38,222 nucleotides of DNA from CAZMFZ01 sp964565665 (GTDB lineage Bacteria > Bacteroidota > Bacteroidia > Cytophagales > UBA9547). Each line of letters opens with the position of its first letter. The stretch's first letter is position 1. The position numbers were made by a program, and so were the translations under genes. The DNA is taken from contig CAZMFZ010000022.1 in NCBI GenBank assembly GCA_964565665.1, positions 1 through 38,222 of the forward strand, written 5' to 3'. The notes under the pieces were generated by a model. That model saw nothing but the letters and a program-made list of their open reading frames with translations, did not search any database and had not been told where the DNA came from. Shown here in pieces: positions 33,471 to 38,222 of this stretch.

Positions 33471-34399
33471 TATAAAAATAAAGAGCTAACAGAACCGTGT
33501 TCATGTACTTTTTTAATTGCCAGAGCAAATAAATTGGCTACAGACAATACTTTAATTTTCTCTATATTTTTTTTCAGTGGAATAGAATCGCTTACCACCA
33601 ATTCTGTAAGAGCAGAACTTTCAATATTTTCGTATGCCTTACCTGATAAAATCGGATGGGTAATGATTGCTCTCACCGATTTCGCTCCTCTTTCCATTAT
33701 CAAATTAGAGGCTTTGGAAATTGTGCCTCCCGTATCAATCAAGTCATCTATCAACACAACATTGGCATTTTCTACATTACCAATCAATTGCATTGATGCC
33801 ACTTCGTTGGCTTTTGCTCGGTGTTTATCTATCACCACAAGTTCACAATTCAATGCTTTTGCATAACCTCTAGCTCTTGACAAACCGCCTACATCAGGTG
33901 AAGCTACTACTAGATTTTCTAATTTCAATGACTTTATGTATGGGATAAATAATACCAAACCATCCATGTGATCGACAGGAATATCAAAAAAACCCTGAAT
34001 TTGACCTGCGTGCAAGTCCATAGTCATTAATCTATCAACCCCAGCCGCTTTGAAAAGATTGGCTACCAATTTTGCGGTAATAGCCACTCTTGGTCTGTCT
34101 TTCCTATCTTGTCGAGCATAGCCAAAATAAGGCACAACTGCTGTAACATAATTGGCAGAAGCTCTTTTGGCAGCATCTACCATTATCAATAATTCCATCA
34201 AATTATCAGCCGAAGGAAATGTGGATTGAATCAAGAACAATTCCATCCCTCTTACCGATTCATCGTAACTTATAAACAACTCTCCATCGCTAAACTTTTG
34301 GCGAGTCATCAATCCTAATTTATCACCATAAGCTTTAGAAATTTGCTCTGCCAAATAATGAGATTCTGTGCCTGAAAATAACTTTACCGTAGAAGGCAT
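33470..34399 (-). CDS. prs: Ribose-phosphate pyrophosphokinase
   Basis: Makes PRPP from ribose-5-phosphate and ATP for nucleotide, His and Trp synthesis. Seen: KLFSGTESHYLAEQISK, SDGELFISYDESVRG, the MPYFGYARQDRK-like segment AVVPYFGYARQDRKDRPR, the catalytic flexible-loop region SPDVGGLSRARGYAK and VIDKHRA, and the PRPP-binding loop VVLIDDLIDTGGTI. The 309 residues are complete. rplY follows downstream. The upstream spacer (34400-34505) shows no clear promoter. Confidence 0.97.
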   Translation of the reverse strand: MPSTVKLFSGTESHYLAEQISKAYGDKLGLMTRQKFSDGELFISYDESVRGMELFLIQSTFPSADNLMELLIMVDAAKRASANYVTAVVPYFGYARQDRKDRPRVAITAKLVANLFKAAGVDRLMTMDLHAGQIQGFFDIPVDHMDGLVLFIPYIKSLKLENLVVASPDVGGLSRARGYAKALNCELVVIDKHRAKANEVASMQLIGNVENANVVLIDDLIDTGGTISKASNLIMERGAKSVRAIITHPILSGKAYENIESSALTELVVSDSIPLKKNIEKIKVLSVANLFALAIKKVHEHGSVSSLFL

Positions 34400-34505
34400 G
34401 ATTTAAATATATATGTAACCCAACGGGCTATTTTATGCTGTTTGAAAAATGAGGGTGCGAATTTAGCAGTTTTACAACCGATAAAAAAGTAAATTAGCAA
34501 TTTAT

Positions 34506-35147
34506 TTACACTACTTGCTTATTATAAAGCCAACTAGCTATGGTGAATGCAACCCAAGTAAAAAATGGAGCTGCTAAAACATCAACCACATAATGATTGT
34601 GTTGTATCAACAAGAGAGCTCCTACCATTAAAGTACCTATAAGATTTACCCGCTTCAAAATTGGATTTTGAACTATTAGAAACATCATAAACATGTAGGA
34701 TGTGTGGCCCGAAAAAAACAAATCTTTACTTATTACTTGCCCGTCATACACCATGCCATCTAACAGGGGATCGCTCAATTTGATGTAGCCAATGGGTGTA
34801 TCGAGCGTGAGTACAAACATTGCAATGTATCTTAAAGTAAAAACCACAGCCCATGTCATAACTGCTATGGCCAAAAAGCGTGGATGTGTAAAGAGCCATA
34901 CTAGCGTAAAAAACGCACAAATATTCATAATATTGAATATGAAAAAGGAAACATCGGCAGAAGGCAAGAAGTTTAAGATAGGATCGTAAAGTGCAATTGC
35001 TTCTCTTTGTTGAATGAAACTAAAGTAAAAGGGAGTGATATATAAGCCGCAAAGGCAATAGGCAGTAGCAAAAGAAAAAAATAATAAATACCGGAAATCG
35101 TTAACGGCAAGCTTCCAGTTAACCCATTGCAAAGACAAATACTTCAT
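34506..35147 (-). CDS. Integral membrane PAP2/sphingomyelin-synthase-like phosphatase
   Basis: 213 residues with about six hydrophobic segments. The catalytic motifs are DLFFSGHTSYMFMM (about 140-153) and QHNHYVVDVLAAPF (about 182-195). The SGH[T/S] ... H-x3-D pattern matches the PAP2_C branch related to sphingomyelin synthases and lipid phosphate phosphatases. The first PAP2 motif (KxxxxxxRP) is absent, as in that branch. A role in phosphatidate, lipid-head-group or undecaprenyl-phosphate handling is plausible. The substrate is unknown. It stands as a single gene. Confidence 0.75.
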   Translation of the reverse strand: MKYLSLQWVNWKLAVNDFRYLLFFSFATAYCLCGLYITPFYFSFIQQREAIALYDPILNFLPSADVSFFIFNIMNICAFFTLVWLFTHPRFLAIAVMTWAVVFTLRYIAMFVLTLDTPIGYIKLSDPLLDGMVYDGQVISKDLFFSGHTSYMFMMFLIVQNPILKRVNLIGTLMVGALLLIQHNHYVVDVLAAPFFTWVAFTIASWLYNKQVV

Positions 35148-35215
35148 TAATCTACCGTGTTCGTTTCTCTAGTTTCCTTCTCATTTCTTTCGTGCTTCAC
35201 AACCATTAGTTATTG

Positions 35216-36391
35216 TTAAAGAATGTATCCTAAGAACATTCCCAAAGCAATAATAGCTATAGATGGTATTTTTCCTGAAATCAAAGCTACAAATGTTCCG
35301 CATATTAACAATAAGTTAATATAGTTATGTTCAACATTGTCAAATAAAAATATTGAAACCCCTACCACTAGGCCAGAGCTTACGGCATTTATGCCCTCTA
35401 AAGCAGCTTTGATGAATCGGTTTTTTTTTAATTCACCCCACATTCTATATACAAAAAATATTAAAAATGTGCCTGGCAAAAAAATGCCTGCTGTGGAAAG
35501 TATACTGCCTAGAATCTCGCCCCAAAGCCCATATTCTCGCATAGACAATGCCCCAATGTAGGAGCTGATAGCAAATATGGGTCCGGGAATGGCTGAAACC
35601 AAGGCGTAGCCAGTTAGAAATTCTTCAGAAGATAGATAGTGTTTTAGTGTTACATATTCGGTGTATATTAGCGGAATCAGTACCTGTCCGCCCCCAAATA
35701 TTAAAGCTCCATTGCGATAAAAGCTTTCAAATAATTTTACAGGAATAGATTTGGTAATGATGCCAATAGTAAATGTGGCAACAAATACTCCTAAAAAAAG
35801 GATAAAATTTGCCCACTTTACATTAGAGATATTTACTTCGTCTTCGGGCAAATGTTTGTATTTATGGGTAGTAAGCAACCCTCCTACCAAAATCATAATT
35901 GGTGTGAGATAAGGGGAACGAAAAAAGTAACCTAATACAGATGATATAATTAGTAAAACAATAGCTAGCTTGGTATGCACCACTTTTGAGCAAATAACCC
36001 AAGCTGCATAAGCCACAAAACCCACTGCCATAGGCTCAAGAAATTTGGTGAAAGGCATATTCAGATTTTTATCTGCAAAATAGCTTATGCCAATTGCGGC
36101 CAATGTCATAATGAACATGGAAGGCAACACCCAAACTAGCAAGGTGAGGTAAGCCAAGCCGGCTCCACCTAATTTATAGCCTATGGCAATGATGGTTTGG
36201 GTAGAAGCCGGCCCCGGCAGCACTTGACAAAGTGCATTGAGTTCGAGTAATTCTTCTTCGGTAAGGTACTTTCTATATCTGACCAATCGTGCCAAAATCA
36301 AGGGAAAATGCGAATGAGGCCCGCCTATGGTAGTTAATGCTAAGATTAAAATATCTTTCAAAAAAATGAAATATCGCAGCTTTTGTACCAA
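35216..36391 (-). CDS. chrA: Chromate transporter (CHR) family membrane protein
   Basis: 391 residues in two homologous CHR halves, the long-chain form. Half 1 (about 10-180) has TTIGGPHSHFPLI and LTEEELLELNALCQVLPGPA, the CQxLPGP signature. Half 2 (about 215-391) has GGGQVLIPLIYTEYV and the matching FLTGYALVSAIPGPIFAISS. About ten to twelve membrane segments are likely. Family members export chromate by proton antiport, but many homologues in chromate-free organisms have unknown substrates. No ChrB or other metal genes are near, so the function is by family only. Confidence 0.88.
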   Translation of the reverse strand: MVQKLRYFIFLKDILILALTTIGGPHSHFPLILARLVRYRKYLTEEELLELNALCQVLPGPASTQTIIAIGYKLGGAGLAYLTLLVWVLPSMFIMTLAAIGISYFADKNLNMPFTKFLEPMAVGFVAYAAWVICSKVVHTKLAIVLLIISSVLGYFFRSPYLTPIMILVGGLLTTHKYKHLPEDEVNISNVKWANFILFLGVFVATFTIGIITKSIPVKLFESFYRNGALIFGGGQVLIPLIYTEYVTLKHYLSSEEFLTGYALVSAIPGPIFAISSYIGALSMREYGLWGEILGSILSTAGIFLPGTFLIFFVYRMWGELKKNRFIKAALEGINAVSSGLVVGVSIFLFDNVEHNYINLLLICGTFVALISGKIPSIAIIALGMFLGYIL

Positions 36392-36465
36392 GAGTAAAAA
36401 ATTACAGCATAAATATTATTAAAAATAGCCCTGATTAATATTCTTTTTCAAAAACCCCACCCTAG

Positions 36466-36483
36466 CCCTCCCATTGGGGAGGG
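36466..36483 (-). terminator. CCCTCCC hairpin, possible terminator of accA
   Basis: CCCTCCC (36466-36472) and GGGAGGG (36477-36483) form a tight stem. On the minus strand it is followed by GGGTGGGG and then five T. This GC-rich block stands out in AT-rich surroundings and resembles dispersed intergenic elements seen in many Bacteroidota genomes. Confidence 0.5.
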
Positions 36484-36572
36484 AACACCCTCAATTCGAA
36501 GGTTTTTGAACTTTGAAGTCAGATAAAATAGCAACATTTGCTATTCTAAAATTATTTAAAATTTATCGTCTA

Positions 36573-37535
36573 TTAGGCTTTTTGTAACTTAGGTTCATTG
36601 AAAACGCCCATTTTGCAGAATTTGTCTATTCTGATCGTAATACGTTCGTCAGTGTCAATTTGTAAAAGCTCTTCTAGATTTTCAAGAATCACCTTTTTGA
36701 GTTTTGCAGCCATGCCTACGGGATCGACATGAGCACCACCTAACGGTTCTTTTACTATACCATCGACCAAGCCAAATTTTTGCATATCCTGTGCGGTGAG
36801 TTTCAAGGCTTCGGCAGCCTGCTCTTTAAAATCCCAGCTACGCCATAGAATAGATGAGCAAGATTCAGGTGAAATCACTGAATACCAAGTATTTTCAAGC
36901 ATCAATACTCTATCGCCAATGGCAATTCCCAAAGCACCACCAGAAGCTCCTTCGCCAATTACGATACAAATGATAGGTACTTTAAGCATGAACATTTCTT
37001 TCAAGTTGCGAGCTATGGCTTCTCCTTGACCTCTTTCCTCTGCTTCCAAACCAGGGAACGCACCTGGCGTATCAATAAGCGTAACAATCGGTTTGTTGAA
37101 TTTTTCGGCCATTTTCATCAATCGCAGGGCTTTTCTATATCCATCGGGATTGGCCATTCCAAAATTGCGGTATTGGCGTTGCTTTGTGTTTCGGCCTTTT
37201 TGCTGACCGATAATCATCACCGTTTGCTTGCCGATTTCGGCCCAACCGCCTACCATTGCGCGGTCGTCTTTAACCAAACGATCGCCATGCAATTCAATAA
37301 AAGTATCGGCTATTTCTTTTACATAATCTAATGTATATGGCCTATCGGGATGGCGAGAAAGCTGCACACGTTGCCAACGGGTAAGGTTGGTATAAGTGTC
37401 TTTTTTGAGCTTTTTAATTTTCTCTTCGAGAAGCTTCACGGTGTCGGACATATCAACATTGTTATCTATGGACAACTGGTTCAGTTCTTTGAGTTTGTCT
37501 TCTAACTCAACAATCGGCTTTTCAAAATCTAACAT
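36573..37535 (-). CDS. accA: Acetyl-CoA carboxylase carboxyltransferase subunit alpha
   Basis: Makes malonyl-CoA together with AccD, the committed step of fatty acid synthesis. The 320 residues have the usual N-terminal coiled helix (FEKPIVELEDKLKELNQLS), RHPDRPYTLDYVKEI, the crotonase-fold core GRNTKQRQYRNFGMANPDGY, TLIDTPGAFPGLEAEERGQG, GEGASGGALGIAIGDRVLML and WYSVISPESCSSILWR. The ATG is 2 bases past the stop of the decayed ATPase frame, so accA is translationally close to that remnant and reads in the purA direction. Confidence 0.97.
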   Translation of the reverse strand: MLDFEKPIVELEDKLKELNQLSIDNNVDMSDTVKLLEEKIKKLKKDTYTNLTRWQRVQLSRHPDRPYTLDYVKEIADTFIELHGDRLVKDDRAMVGGWAEIGKQTVMIIGQQKGRNTKQRQYRNFGMANPDGYRKALRLMKMAEKFNKPIVTLIDTPGAFPGLEAEERGQGEAIARNLKEMFMLKVPIICIVIGEGASGGALGIAIGDRVLMLENTWYSVISPESCSSILWRSWDFKEQAAEALKLTAQDMQKFGLVDGIVKEPLGGAHVDPVGMAAKLKKVILENLEELLQIDTDERITIRIDKFCKMGVFNEPKLQKA

Positions 37536-37537
37536 TA

Positions 37538-38060
37538 TTACTTAAAATATGGTAACAAGAATTCTTTTAATGGATTTAATTCTGGAGAATTTAGATTCCA
37601 AAGCTTGGTATTGGTATAATTTCTATTAGGTTCATTTGATAAATCTTTGTCTCCACTTTTTCTCTTTTGATTAATAATAGCATATTCAAACTCATCAAAA
37701 TGATAAGTATATGATTTCACTGTTTTATCAGGCAATTCTAAAAGTGAAAAACATCTGGCATCCTTTTGAAACTCTTTCAACTCCTCTTCTTCCAACGCTT
37801 CCTTAAATATCTTAGACACTCCAAATTATGGGTTGTGTCAAAAATCTGAACACTATTCCCCTGAATGAAAGGAAATTAGAAAAGCAATTCAACATTTCTT
37901 GGATTGATGAAGAATCAAAACACAACGCCTCCAACACACTTGTTTTACCCACATTATTGTCGCCCACGATAAGGTTGAATTGCCCAATCTCGTGCATTTC
38001 GAAGCTTTCGAAGCGCTTGAAATTTTCAACTTTGAAATATGTTAAGTGGTTTTCAGACAT
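37538..38060 (-). pseudogene. AAA/OLD-type ATPase collapsed by internal deletion and frameshifts
   Basis: The ATG at 38060 starts MSENHLTYFKVENFKRFESF, then the Walker A loop FNLIVGDNNVGKTSVLEAL. The frame dies at about residue 80. In the next frame NSVQIFDTTHNLECL is the H-loop region near the end of such ATPases. A further shift gives KIFKEALEEEELKEFQKDA and SYTYHFDEFEYAII, the typical C-terminus. Walker B, the signature and about 200 residues between are missing. The first shift is at a four-C run on the plus strand (37858-37861), the second near 37814. The intact family serves in phage defence or DNA repair (RecF/OLD-like). It is 7 bases after the purA stop and 2 bases before accA. Confidence 0.75.
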
Positions 38061-38067
38061 AAATTCT

Positions 38068-38222
38068 TTAATCAACCAAAATACTTTCTTTCATCAATGT
38101 CTGAGTTCTGTCGGGGCCTATGGAAACTACCGTTACTGGGATTCGCATTTCCATTTCTATAAATTTCAAATAGTGTTTTAGCTCTTCAGGCAATTCATCA
38201 ATATTGTTAAACTGTCCTAAGT
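38068..38222 (-). CDS. purA: Adenylosuccinate synthetase, C-terminal end (cut by window edge)
   Basis: The last 50 codons only; the 5' part lies outside the window. The frame reads LGQFNNIDELPEELKHYLKF, then PVTVVSIGPDRTQTL, and ends VD before TAA (38068-38070). P-x-x-V-V-S-x-G-P-D-R-x-Q-T is the conserved C-terminal signature of PurA, which converts IMP and aspartate to adenylosuccinate. The decayed ATPase gene follows after 7 bases. Confidence 0.9.
   Translation of the reverse strand, partial: LGQFNNIDELPEELKHYLKFIEMEMRIPVTVVSIGPDRTQTLMKESILVD

Overview
The window is AT-rich chromosomal DNA from a member of the Bacteroidota. Three observations support this. Two large secreted proteins end in the type IX secretion (T9SS) sorting domain. 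Several genes are preceded by the Bacteroidota -7 promoter box TAnnTTTG. The housekeeping set (fused DAHP synthase/chorismate mutase, L25/Ctc next to prs, accA, clpX, yidD) has the form usual in that phylum. A run of 10 N at 10933-10942 shows this is a draft or metagenome contig.

Layout. 1-5.4 kb: a 55-residue small ORF, a secreted TonB-C-like protein, aspS, a secreted all-helical (toroid-like) protein and a single-domain response regulator. 5.4-13.2 kb: an ALDH7-type dehydrogenase and the aromatic amino-acid genes (DAHP synthase/chorismate mutase, aminotransferase, prephenate dehydratase). These are interrupted by a T9SS-exported papain-like protein that is flanked by imperfect direct repeats. 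A 42-bp tandem repeat lies upstream of the aminotransferase. 13.2-18 kb: M1 aminopeptidase, yidD, a RelB/RelE-type pair with a frameshifted toxin, ribE and pcm. 18-28 kb is accessory: a surface-protein relic, a 1086-residue repeat/Big-domain T9SS protein, a transposase-like scrap, a DUF2264 protein, a deletion-scarred type I restriction-modification locus and two lipoproteins. 28-30 kb: a histidine kinase, then a broken REP-associated Y1 transposase set inside an array of two alternating palindromes. 30-38 kb: SDR, PhyH dioxygenase, clpX, rplY, prs, a PAP2-like membrane protein, a chromate-transporter family protein, accA, a collapsed AAA ATPase gene and the 3' end of purA (cut by the window edge).

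Two themes stand out. First, the core genes are intact, but the accessory genes between them are decaying: toxin, transposase, AAA ATPase, hsdM/hsdS and surface repeat protein. Three of the frameshifts are each repaired by adding one base to a four-base G/C run. Second, non-coding repeats carry structure. The best candidate for an under-described system is the transposase plus its two 9-2-9 palindrome families at 28.9-29.7 kb. Next are the 42-bp repeat carrying promoter boxes and the repeat-bounded cassette in the slot where tyrA often sits.
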